Source of the DNA: Siderastrea siderea
Taxonomy: Eukaryota; Cnidaria; Anthozoa; Scleractinia; Rhizangiidae
NCBI GenBank assembly: GCA_964030785.1
Contig: OZ034968.1
Coordinates: forward strand, 27,828,186 to 27,892,185
DNA length: 64,000 nucleotides
Direction of reading: 5' to 3'
Shown piece by piece: positions 13,701 to 23,174 of the stretch. Each line of letters starts with the position of its first letter. The first letter of the stretch is position 1. The notes beneath the pieces were generated by a model. That model saw only the letters and a program-made list of their open reading frames with translations. It did not search any database and had not been told where the DNA came from. The position numbers and the translations under genes were made by a program.

Positions 13701-16700
13701 CCAATCTTGTGTTCCACTTCCCCAACGACGCAGCACCGCAGTTTCGTTATAGATTCTAACCCTCCTTTTTCGATTTGCAGGTCCGTGGTTCAAGCCTTGG
13801 CCCTGCCATCGTATTATTTTGTTTGCCTTATGCCTCTCGTCCCCTTACCACATAACGTCAGATTTGAATTTTTAAGGTTACAAATCGCTTAAAGACTGAG
13901 CCTGGATTGAATTTAGGTCTCAAATTGCTTAAAGACTTGGCTGTAATAAGATGAATTAACTTTGACCGCAGCAGGCTAGTGAATCTGTTCTTTCTTTTCC
14001 CATGCAGCCGAACAGCTGATATCGAAGGAAATAGACCTACACGAGAAGGAGAATCGTCTTAATCATCACACCGAAAAATATGAGCACACTAACTTGATAG
14101 TGAGGAGAGGACAGAGTTTTGACATCACAGTGACTTTCAACAGAGCTTATGACCCCAGTACAGACACCATTACTCTACAGTTTGCTGTCGGTAAGCTAAA
14201 AGAAGACATACTCGGTTATATTCTATTCGTGTTAGTTGTGTTGTTGGTCTATGATCGTTGAATAAAGGGCAAAACAAAGGATTGTTAAATAAAAGCAATG
14301 ATGACTCCTATAGTGGATTTGTGATCTAAAAGCTTTGCAAAAGACGAGTTATTGTAACTGCGGTTCTTTCTGCTGTTGTGGTGTCTATTCGTAACGCAAA
14401 TTTGTAGGGTTTAAAGCATTAAAAACTACTAGTATTTCATATTGGTCCCCCATAGCAAAACACTGCATTTTGCATTTTTCATGCTCTCTTTCGCTCTCTG
14501 CGATTTTAATAATTTTGAATTTTTCCTATCTCCCCTCAGGGTACCGCCCAAAAGAAAGCAAAGGATCAATCATCCGGGTACCTGTGAGTCTGACCAAAGA
14601 ACTTGTATACGGTGCATGGACAGCGAAATTAGCTCAGGTCAATCTAGATAACGTGCGCCTTCAGGTCACTCCGTCAGCGGATGCGGTCGTGGGTAAATAC
14701 CAGCTTTTCGTGGAAACGAAGACGAAAGTTCGTGATTTGGACAAACCCGAGGAGTTCCGATACCAGTTCCCTAAGGAAATCATTGTTCTCTTTAATCCAT
14801 GGTGCAGGGGTGAGTGAAATGCGTGCGACTGCGCAAGAAATGCATCACTCGACCTGCTGCTCGCGCTTACCAAAGTTCTTACTTTTAGAAGAGACGAACC
14901 GGAAAGCCATTGGAATTTTCTTTTTACACCCACTTAGATAGACAGACTTGGAAACAGCCTCCATTAGCTTTTCCAGCAAAAATATAAAAAGAAAAAGAAA
15001 AGAAGAGAACAACTGTTTTTAAAAACAATTTAACAAAAATTGGTTGGATTCAAAACAGTTGTACGATTAGACTTTTCAATCCTTACTGAGATGTTTGCTT
15101 CTCAAGCCAGCCACTTTTAAACATCTGCTAGGGCTAGATAAGTGAGAGGTTAAATTACACAGACAACGATGGTGTTAGTTTTACTTTTTAAGTGAATTAA
15201 GAACAATTTTTTTCGAGCTTAAATTTTTTCTTTTCGTGAAGTTGTTTTTTTTGTTTCCATTGCGTTGATTAGAGGACTCGGTGTATCTGGACCAGGAGGC
15301 ATTGCGCGAAGAATACGTGCTGAATGACAGCGGGCGCATCTGGGTGGGAACGACCAGGAAACATTTTGGAATGCCGTGGAACTTTGGCCAGGTAAGTGGA
15401 GCTATGGGATATGCGCAAAAATAAGCTGCACTGCCGGTAAACAAATTTTTATATGTTTTTTTTTTGTTTAGATTTCTCTTGAGTTAAATTGTCCTAGTTC
15501 ATTTTGTTAGAAGGGTCATATCAGTAAACACTAATTTGGAGGGTAATTCTGAATGTAGCCTATGTAAAGGAGCAGATATGGCGCAGCAGTTAGAGCACTC
15601 GCCTCCCACCACTGTGGCCCGGGTTTGAGTTCCGCACTCGGCGTCAGATGTGGGTTGAGTTTGTTGTTGGTTCTCGTCCTTGCTCCGAGAGGATTTTCTC
15701 CCGGTACTCCGGCTTTCCCCTCTCCTCAAAAACCAACATCTCTAAATTCCAATTCGTTCTGGACATAGTGGACGAATAGCCACCTTGTGGATGTGCCACT
15801 GCTAATTCCCATTTATTCATTTATTTATATGTCACTTAAAAGGTCAAGTTATCAAGATGTGTAGGCTGACAACTGAGGACTCGTAGTACATCGTCACAAT
15901 TTTGACTCATTATGCTTTGTGTTGAATTTGTGAACTGGTAGCTCAGAAATCTCGATAATTGATATCGTGAAATGTTGACAAGCTGGCAGATAGCCACACA
16001 TTTGCATTTGCACATTTCTGTTGCTTTTGTGCATATTCATTTAAATCCCTCTTTTTTTCTTTCGCTTACTAACCCTTCCTTGTGCAATGTTACTTCTTAT
16101 TTTTTCAGTTTGAAGATGTGTCCCTCGATTCTTGTTTGTGGCTTCTGGATAGAGCGCAACTTGCTACAGCCGCGCGCGCGAATCCTCTCAGAATCGCGCG
16201 CTGTATCTCTGCCATGGTACGTAACACTAGTGCTGATTTCTACAGAGCTAAAAATGGAGTTGAGGAATTCTGCCATTTTGACACCTCAATTAATTTTTAA
16301 TTGTCATCTTTATATTATGGGAAAAGCAATTTGTACACAGACACCTTGGATTCCATCAATATGTGCAGAAACATCGCTGTGCTCGTGATATTAAGTTGTT
16401 ACCTTGTACTGTCGAATTATTGCAGGCAAACTTTAATGATCAAGATGGTGGAGTCCTGTTCGGTCGCTGGGACGGCAACTACCCCAGCGGTACCACCCCT
16501 CCAACATCCTGGTCCGGCAGCGTCGCCATCTTGGAGCAGTTTTGGCAAAACAAGAATGTTATCAAGTATGCTCAGTGCTGGGTGTTTTCAGGACTTGTTA
16601 CAACATGTATGTATACATTGGTAAAATCATCAACTTCAACCATTTTGGCTGAATGGGGTGGTAAAAAGTCCCCTGTGGTGATATTCGAACTCAAACATTT

Positions 16701-19700
16701 CTTAAACTGAATCAAATTTTTTGTCAAGCAATCTTCCTGATAAGCAACGTATTCGGAAAGAATTTTGTAAATTTTGATCAATTCTGTCAGAGTTACATGC
16801 AAAAGAACCACTAACGTTTTCTTGCCAAATCGATGGCAAGTTTAGCTGTTAGCCTGGTACTCTTTTCAGATAAAATTCGTTACTTTCTATAAAGCCAGCC
16901 AGACACCTTTTCGCAGAAAAGAAAGACATAAAATAGGCTAACACACCATTGAAAGAAAAAGAAACTGCGAAAGAGTCCAAAAAATAAGGATCGTTTAAAG
17001 GTTCGCAACGTAACTGAAAAGTTCCAAGTTTCGAGTTTCGCTCATGCGTCAAAAAAAATCACAAATTCAGGTGATACTTATGTCCCTTTACCTCTCACTA
17101 AAGGCGTTTTTGTTTCGATATATTGCTGTTTGCAGTGTTGAGGGCGATAGGAATACCCACCCGCTCAGTGACAAACTTTGCTTCAGCCCATGACTCAGAC
17201 GCCAGCATGACAATCGACTTCCATTTTGATGAGGATGGGAAACCGCTAAAGGAACTGGATGACTCTATATGGTGAGAAAGACCAATGCGCCACTCCAAAT
17301 ATATTTTTTTCAACCTTAGTGCACAAAAGTCAACAACATCATGATCAGATTTTTATTTGTCGATTTCAGGAATTTTCACGTTTGGAACGAGTCTTGGTTT
17401 AAGCGTCCTGATTTGCCCGATGGTCACGATGGATGGCAGGCACACGATGCCACACCACAAGAAACTAGTCATGGTAAGAAGCCTTTATGCCGTATATTGA
17501 CAACAGTGAGTTCGCAGCTCGCTAAGTCATTTATTTACGGGACTGGAGTGACAACGCAGTTCAGGACTCAAGGGCGCCTGACCAAAAAGTGCAGGGCTCC
17601 AGAGGTCCAAGACAGAAAAACCGGGGATCCAGGGTTCTATGGCTTTACTCCAAGAATTTATCTAGCCGGGCTTCCAGGTTCCAAGGGCAAACATTTCGGG
17701 GCTCTACCGCTCCAGAGACCACATTAGGACCTTGTTCACTATCTTCGTAGGTGACATATTACTGATACTACTGACCAAGCTGATGATTTAGAACGTTGTT
17801 TTCGATCGCCACAACTTTTTATTGCTTATCTCGCAGGTGTTTTCCGCTGTGGGCCTGCATCAGTGAAGGCGGTAAAGCAAGGAGAGGTGTATCTGCCCTA
17901 TGATTCCAGCTTCGTGTTTGCTGAGGTGAATGGTGATCGCGTGTTTTGGGAAGTGGAAGAAAACGGTCCTATGAATGTAATCCGTGTGGATAAGAAATGC
18001 ATTGGAAAGATGATCAGCACTAAGGCTGTTGGCAGCGACAGCAGGGAAGACATTACTCACGAGTACAAACACCCTGAAGGTAAAATCAACTGTTTTAGTA
18101 AAGGGATCCAATTGTGGAGTTTAATTTACACGGTTTTAAATTCTTTTTTTCGGGTAAGCAAACCTGTTTTACGTTACAGATATTAGAGAGTCGATATAGG
18201 TTTTTGTTAGGTCTGGTTTGAATCTTTAAGGTGAGGTAAGGATAACAGTGCAAAGACCTTCCTCATAAAATTTGAGAGATGAGTTTGAGAGATATGTCAG
18301 CTGTGTTAGAAAAAAATGCGGTCCCGGTTTCAGTTTTCCCATACAATTGCCTATATTGCCAAACAGTTACTTGTGACTGACCTGAACAAGGTTGCCAGTC
18401 CCACACAAATGCTTCTCATGATTCCACAGCTTGTGAAAACTGGCGAACTTGCAATCCTAGAAGATTTTTGAGTGGCAAGCAAAGATATGGAGATCCCACT
18501 AAGGGTGACCTAGATGACCTAGAAGAGATTCCGGGGTATAGAGCATCAAATTAAAAGACTAAAACCTAAGTCTAAAATTAGGAGGAGAAGGGATACGTAT
18601 CCTCTCTTTGCCTCTCATCCCTAACGACCGATCTCTTTGCTGCAACCATACTGAAACAAGCATATAAATAGTATAGTCAAACGTGCACACATATCTATAG
18701 GTTCCATGCAGGAGCGTCGAGCAGTAGAGATGGCATACAAATTCAGCAGCCGCAAAGAGCAAGCAGTTTACGGACTCCCAGCTGAAGATGTTAAGTTCAC
18801 GTTTGAGCTCCCAGATGATGTGCCGATAGGAAAGGATGTCAGCGTAGCACTGAAGATGAAAAATACCACATACAAGAGCCGCACAGTCAAGGGAAAGATG
18901 ACAGGAATGATCGGCTTCTACACAGGGATCTCCTGTAAGGATTTGAAGGAGGAAGCGTTTGAGATCCCTGTGGAACCACGGCAAGGTACGTATATGAAAA
19001 ATCAAATTTCTTTAATCCCAGGGTTCCCAATTCCGTCTACAAGAATCACTGTACCCGTGGTTTTAGTATGCTGCTTCAAGTCCACAGCGTAGTCACCCCT
19101 TGATGAAGAAACCAATAATAACACTGTGTGAAAAACGCTTTCGAGAAATTGTATCCTGGAAATTTCGACTGTTTTAGCTCTCGGTTCTTGTTCCTGTCCT
19201 CGCTTCCGTTTTACCCGAAAAATAAGTCTGCATCTTCTTTAAAACAGCGTTCCACGGTCCCAAAACTGAACAATGATTCTTGACTTGACCTAGTCGGCAA
19301 TATCTTGAGTGAATTTGCAAGTTTTTGTAAATAGTGATAAAAAATCAATGGCCGATACTTGAAAATTATTGTTCATTAGCAGCTCAGCTGTGATGAGCAA
19401 ATAGATACGTTTTCGCTATTGTTTTATCATATCCTACTACAGAGAAAAGCTTTGTCCTGAATTTCCCGGCGGCCTTGTATCTGGACAAGTGTGAGGCGGA
19501 TGGGGGACTGAAGGTGTACGTCAAGGCAACAGTTCAGGAAAATGGCCAGCGATATGCTTCTTATGACACTGTTGATTTCCAGAAACCCGACTTGAAGATG
19601 GAGGTACAGGTTGTTTTATGTTCAATTTATAAAGAGATTAGTTTCTATAGCTGGTGGTGCTGCGTTCGTGGGGCAATGATAAACACATAACCACTATGTG

Positions 19701-21323
19701 AACTGCGGTTGAAACAAAAAATTATGATGACCTTTACCGTTAAAAATATCAACTTAATGACGTTCGTGCTAATTGTTTCTGCGCATCCTTACTGTAATAA
19801 GATGGTTCAAAATTAAGGCTTTTTATTATTTTCTTTATCAATTACTTAAATCACTAATTCCTCGCTTGTGTTTTCTTCTCTTAGGTCGCTCGCGGCCACC
19901 CCAGAGTGGGCAACGACCTTGAAGTGAAATTGTCGTTTGTTAATCCTTTGCCAGTCAAAATCACGGGAGGAAAGTGGTACATTGAGACATCAGGCGCCAA
20001 CCCAAAGTCGAGAGTGGTCCCGAATACGTGAGTATCAAATCGTCTATCTTCGCAACCTAGACTTTCCCTTTATTGTTGTTACTTGTTCGTTTGTTTTGTT
20101 TTCGCGACCATTACTGCACTCCTAATTAATCAATACTCAGTGATCAACATGCGCGGTCGAGCCTTACAAAACGGACGCCTCCTTCTTACACCTATTTCAC
20201 TTTATACTAGTGTCTAGACAAACCTCTCGATCATTTTCTTCACAGTCAGACAGTTCCTAACTCGTTGTTGGACAAAACCCTAAAATTGACCATGCGTTCA
20301 ATACGTTCAATTTTGTAAAGTATGTGAAGTCTAAGGTGTTGCTTTCAAGAACGACAAAAAAAAAAATAGAATCCAATCCCAGATCTGTATGTCACAAACT
20401 AGTCTCTGAAATACAGGCCCCTTTCTTGTGCGGACATTTTAGTCTACCTGCCCTTTGATTTTTGTATTAAAGAGGTTCGACTGAACCTTTGTCTTCTCTC
20501 AGCAATTGATAAACATAATAACTTTACCTTGCCACTGATCCGATGTTGGCTGGTCATTTACTGTGTGTTTAACCCTAACTGGCCTTTTGTTTGTTTGTTT
20601 GCTGTTGTTTTCGACGTTAATTTGTTTGGTTTTTGAGACCGAGGAGGGAGATTCCACCACACCCTTCGGGTATGTCTTAGAGGGAACGTGGTACGTCCAA
20701 AAATGTTTCCTTTGAGGATCACAACATTAGGTAATGACGCCACATGAGGTGGGAATTTCGTCATGACTTCCAAGTTGTGGCTATCTTGGATCTGCCATCT
20801 GGAATTTCTTGATTTTTCCCAATGTCCCTAAACCACCAAAGTTATTAGTCAAGGTAAATCAGAACAAACACTAAAGAAAGTTATAATTTTTTCATTAATT
20901 TACAATCTTTTGCTTGCGTATTGAAAAAGTTACAAACGTTCAAAGTCCCTGCAAGCAGATTTCTCCACAACCCCCGCTCTGAATAGGGTAAAGACACCAA
21001 AACCCTACCTGAAGTGCTCCATGCACTCGTTGTTCTTTCTTGTAGAGTATTTTTCTTTTGTTTTTTTTTTCTTTCTTTCTTGTAGTGTAGTGATAGTGAA
21101 GTGATATAGAAACTTGAAATATACAATTCACTGAATTTTTTTTTTTTGATCGGCCATTTTTTAAATTGGCCATTTTAGTTCAATTGTCCCTGAAGGAAAA
21201 GAAGTCCAAACATCCTTCAAGATGATACCTTACCGCGCGGGACTGTGCCGAGTGTCTGCCACCTTCAGGTCGGACGTGATCAGCGGTGTTCGTGGTTGTG
21301 GAAGCATGCAAATAACAGAGTGA
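4529..21323 (+). CDS. Protein-glutamine gamma-glutamyltransferase (transglutaminase), multi-exon gene
   Basis: Calcium-dependent transglutaminase that forms isopeptide bonds between glutamine and lysine side chains. My exon model, using the first start, is 4529-4731, 7123-7308, 11324-11451, 14008-14190, 14540-14809, 15273-15391, 16109-16216, 16426-16606, 17136-17271, 17370-17473, 17837-18079, 18701-18985, 19443-19603, 19885-20027 and 21179-21323 (TGA 21321-21323). All junctions are GT-AG and the reading phase is kept throughout. The total is 2595 nt, about 864 residues; an alternative donor at 19610 would add two codons. Domain order is a Ser-rich N-terminal extension of about 170 residues, beta-sandwich, catalytic core and two beta-barrels, as in animal TGM1/annulin-type enzymes. 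No signal peptide is seen, so it is probably intracellular. A possible AATAAA lies at 21777-21782. The family call is very secure; the orthologue within the family is not. Confidence 0.93.
6442..6629 (+). CDS. Transglutaminase alternative first exon 1b
   Basis: A second ATG-initiated segment ([12 protein letters not shown]) rich in Ser, Thr and Ala. It ends at ACACCGAG|gtatgg, again in phase 2, so it can replace exon 1a upstream of the exon at 7123. Both exons begin Met-Tyr and share low-complexity composition and a similar Ser-Ala-Arg-Asp stretch near the end, so they look like duplicated leader exons. A TATA-like string sits immediately before the ATG, too close to serve as the promoter for this start. 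The transcription start is therefore unclear, and a cassette exon is also possible. Confidence 0.6.
7123..7308 (+). CDS. Transglutaminase Ser/Tyr/Arg-rich internal exon
   Basis: The acceptor is tgttcactgtag| and the donor is AG|gtaact. The exon enters and leaves in phase 2, so it can be skipped without changing frame. It encodes about 62 residues with repeated Ser-Tyr-Ser and Arg-Pro pieces ([21 protein letters not shown]). This looks like an intermediate-filament head or another disordered arginine/serine-rich tail, and it has no catalytic motif. It follows exon 1a or 1b and precedes the exon at 11324. Confidence 0.7.
7804..8090 (+). CDS. Candidate transglutaminase alternative first exon 1c
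   Basis: An ATG-initiated open segment of 95 codons, ending at GATACTTG|gtaata in phase 2. It could splice directly to the exon at 11324. Its last third ([14 protein letters not shown]) is clearly related to the segment at 10194-10498. Between the two copies, codons differ mostly at third positions while the protein is conserved, which is the pattern of selected coding sequence and not of chance open frames. The N-terminal half is basic and matches nothing I know. It could instead belong to a small nested gene; cDNA would decide. Confidence 0.5.
8798..9097. mobile_element. MITE, about 300 bp, 32-bp terminal inverted repeats
   Basis: The ends at 8798-8829 and 9066-9097 are inverted copies with few mismatches (left end gttacactagacaa, right end ttgcctagtgtaac). 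The interior contains more inverted pieces built on 'gttgc/gcaac'. There is no coding capacity. It lies in a transglutaminase intron. Confidence 0.8.
10194..10498 (+). CDS. Candidate transglutaminase alternative first exon 1d
   Basis: An ATG-initiated open segment of 101 codons ending at AACAGTAG|gtatgc in phase 2, the same phase as the other three first exons, so it can join the exon at 11324. The start is basic (TTRRRRPK), followed by an acidic stretch. The block [14 protein letters not shown] is then shared with the candidate exon at 7804-8090. Conservation at the amino-acid level with silent-site divergence supports coding. I do not recognise the domain. A separate short gene or retained intron are alternatives. 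Confidence 0.5.
11112..11211. mobile_element. Foldback (palindromic) MITE with 11-bp target duplication
   Basis: About 100 bp that fold back almost completely: 'gcagacgtcc' and 'ggctcgtcacgcaatctt' on the left return as their complements on the right around a short centre. The direct repeat tcactccaata flanks it on both sides (11101-11111 and 11212-11222), consistent with target-site duplication. Confidence 0.8.
11559..13411. repeat. Long-range inverted repeat with GAGTTC hexamer arrays
   Basis: The left arm (about 11559-11608) and right arm (about 13362-13411) are inverted, near-identical copies of about 50 bp. Each has a unique part (ccttcgagtttggacccg) followed by four to five GAGTTC hexamers. 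The 1.85 kb they enclose contains the decayed Penelope RT. It may be a composite mobile element or two insertions of the same repeat in opposite orientation. Confidence 0.7.
11650..12466 (-). pseudogene. Penelope-like element reverse transcriptase, truncated
   Basis: The minus-strand frame carries the RT active-site box [11 protein letters not shown], then FLDTSVYK and [14 protein letters not shown], which are hallmarks of Penelope-like element RTs. A frameshift near 11711-11741 breaks the frame just before the conserved [11 protein letters not shown] stretch, which continues in another frame. The 5' RT motifs and the GIY-YIG endonuclease are missing. It is a dead copy inside the transglutaminase intron, antisense to the host gene. 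Confidence 0.85.
13550..13690 (+). mobile_element. Penelope-like element terminal fragment
   Basis: This stretch contains attcgctctgacgaagggc, followed by caatttctctacggtggcc and a ttgataa end. It is the reverse complement of the terminal sequence found beside the Penelope endonuclease pieces at 30540 and 34310. The orientation is opposite to the RT fragment nearby, so it is a separate insertion. Flanking bases (about 13498-13545 and 13755-13830) resemble the A- and B-box parts of the SINE family at 43601, suggesting insertion into an older SINE. Confidence 0.6.
14008..14809 (+). CDS. Transglutaminase N-terminal beta-sandwich exons
   Basis: Exons 14008-14190 and 14540-14809, both leaving in phase 1, form the transglutaminase N domain. 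Visible family features are the strand pair [15 protein letters not shown] near the start, the GSIIRVP stretch, and the conserved end IIVLFNPWC. This domain packs against the core and helps place substrates. The linker exon 11324-11451 just upstream encodes an acidic-to-basic stretch with one Cys and no clear domain. Confidence 0.9.
15273..18079 (+). CDS. Transglutaminase catalytic core exons
   Basis: Exons 15273-15391, 16109-16216, 16426-16606, 17136-17271, 17370-17473 and 17837-18079. The core opens with [15 protein letters not shown] and then [15 protein letters not shown] carries the oxyanion-hole Trp. The nucleophile lies in YAQCWVFSG (Cys codon 16576-16578), the His in WNFHVWNE (17377-17379) and the Asp in DATPQE (17446-17448), so the triad is complete. 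FAEVNGD and the ISTKAVG...DIT segment match the calcium-site and distal core regions. One oddity is Ala in place of the near-invariant Gly two residues before the nucleophilic Cys. Confidence 0.95.
15567..15833 (+). mobile_element. tRNA-derived SINE
   Basis: It has a pol III A box (tggcgcagcagttagagc) at about 15579-15596 and a B box (gggtttgagttcc) at about 15621-15633, followed by a non-tRNA body rich in ctcc/ggttct words and an AT-rich tail (tttattcatttatttat). It lies in the sense orientation in a transglutaminase intron. Confidence 0.8.
18701..21323 (+). CDS. Transglutaminase C-terminal beta-barrel exons
   Basis: Exons 18701-18985, 19443-19603, 19885-20027 and 21179-21323 encode two transglutaminase C-terminal domains. 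Typical pieces are [18 protein letters not shown] at the start of barrel 1, KPDLKMEV leading into barrel 2, and the terminal strand pattern [17 protein letters not shown]. The last exon follows a short, weak polypyrimidine tract before its AG. The stop codon TGA is preceded by SMQITE, a normal family length with no tail. Confidence 0.9.
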
Positions 21324-23092
21324 AAAGAAAACAAAGTCGTGAACCTCACATCTATGATTTTGTAGTAGTATAAAAAATAATTGATGAAATATGTTAGAAG
21401 TGTCAGTTGAAAACAGGAAGAAACAAATTGGATTTAATTACTAAGCACGTAAAACACTTCATTGTATATCGATTAATACACTTATTTACCTCCCACTTAA
21501 TCCTTTATTTTCTTTCTTCTGTTTGGAACTGATTAAGTAAAATCACTCTTTTAAATTGCAACATTTATAAACTATGGAAAATTATCTGAGCTGAATACTG
21601 AACGAAAGGTTTCAATTTGATAAGTGCACAAAATTACGAATTACTGTATCAGGCTGACCAGCATCATTCAAAGCAGGGTCCCAACCTTTAAGAACTGGCA
21701 ACATAACAAATTCTTATAGGAACTCTATTGTTACGTTCTTTTCAGGTTTATATGGTAATCAGTTCTAATTTCCACAAATAAACAATGGCACCAGAATAGT
21801 TCGCCCAACAGTAAGAAGCTTCACGACTTTTGAATACCAGACTCCGAAATTTACAAATAGTATGATTTGATTTAAATATGGAAGAGGTGCTACACACTGA
21901 AATTCTTTACCGATTTGTGTGATCAAGCTAAATGCTTTAAGTGAGCAGACTAAACGTTTGTGTGTGGCTTCACACCGTTGCGCCCACTTTTTCCGGGTGA
22001 AAGTGTGGCTGCATTGATGGCTTTGTCAAAACTGCAAATTTTAGTTTCTAAAAATTTGGTTTCAGCTTAACAAAGACGGAAAGCATCGAAGAGAAATGAT
22101 GGAAAATTCGTCGTCTTCGTTTAAGCGCACAGGGTTTCGCAAAAAAGTATGTAATATGGCGTGCATCGTTTCAAAGTAGTTTTATTTCTATGCCTTGTGT
22201 GTTTCTTTGCGCTCATGAAAAAATCGACCTACGAGCATCAAATGAGCCTGCAATGTCTTTTTGTTTCTGTTGTTGTTGTTGGTCATTACTGTTGCCAAGC
22301 AAACTGGAAAAGATCCATAACAAGTTCGCTGATGAGGAGAACTTAGGTTGAGATGGTTGTACTCTTTAAAGAAACACAATTTGTTTTAGTAAAGCCTTAA
22401 CAAAAATAACTGTTTTCGTATTTGATGAAACGACTAATGGTGCCATAGATCGATAGATACCATGGGTCGTTGCAGAGCGTTGGAGTAAGCGGCTGTAAAC
22501 GCATTAGCAACTAATAACAGATGTGGGCTGTCAAAAGAATGAGCTGGAGTTTTGGTCTAAAGTAAAAGGACATTTAGGGAAACTATATATTAAAGGTGCA
22601 AATGTTGGTTGAAAAAGTGTGAGTGTTGTTTTATTTTCGTGCTTGACAAGCAGGTAAAAACTGAAATAAAGTCCAGGGAACAGTTGAAACATTGTGCGGA
22701 GAAAATGCAGCGAGCATGCGCATTCATCCATACAATCTCTTTCTTTTTTACAACATTTTCTACGCTTCAATATTGCACATAACTTCTTCAGGGGGCCAAA
22801 CACGGTGCCACTTAACATGTGCATGCAAATTGCGGCTACGAAATATCTAAGAAGCTTTATTCTCTAAATTGTGTATATGTATCTTTTTCCTAGAATTTAA
22901 CATTTTACTTCCACCTGAGAAAGATCAAAAGCATTGTAATGCTACCCGTAAAAGTCCACAAAAATCTGCGTTAAAACGTCTGATTTAATGGCTTATTTAA
23001 AGCTGATTTTAGAGGAAGAAATACACCCACTTTGTAGATGGTCCATATGCCTCGAATAATGTTATTATAACCAAAAAGGTTGCAGATATTGA
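21324..23092. other. Intergenic, transglutaminase 3' flank
   Basis: AT-rich sequence without supported genes. It probably holds the transglutaminase 3' UTR, with an AATAAA at 21777-21782. Short open frames here have no similarity I can recognise. Confidence 0.5.
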
Positions 23093-23174
23093 CGCTGCGA
23101 GCAGGATTCGAACCTGCGCGGGGATACCCCATTGGATTTCAAGTCCAACGCCTTAACCACTCGGCCATCGCAGC
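23093..23174 (-). tRNA. tRNA-Ser (anticodon UGA), copy 1
   Basis: An 82-nt cloverleaf on the minus strand. The acceptor stem GCTGCGA pairs with TCGCAGC, the discriminator base is G, and the anticodon loop CTTGAAA gives anticodon TGA. There is a long variable arm (GGGGTATCCCC), typical of serine tRNAs, and an intact B box GGTTCGAATCC. A T-run downstream on the minus strand (complement of 23072-23076) can terminate pol III. No intron. Confidence 0.95.

Noticed and set aside
18559..19005. 148-codon minus-strand frame
   Set aside because: It is the antisense shadow of a transglutaminase beta-barrel exon.
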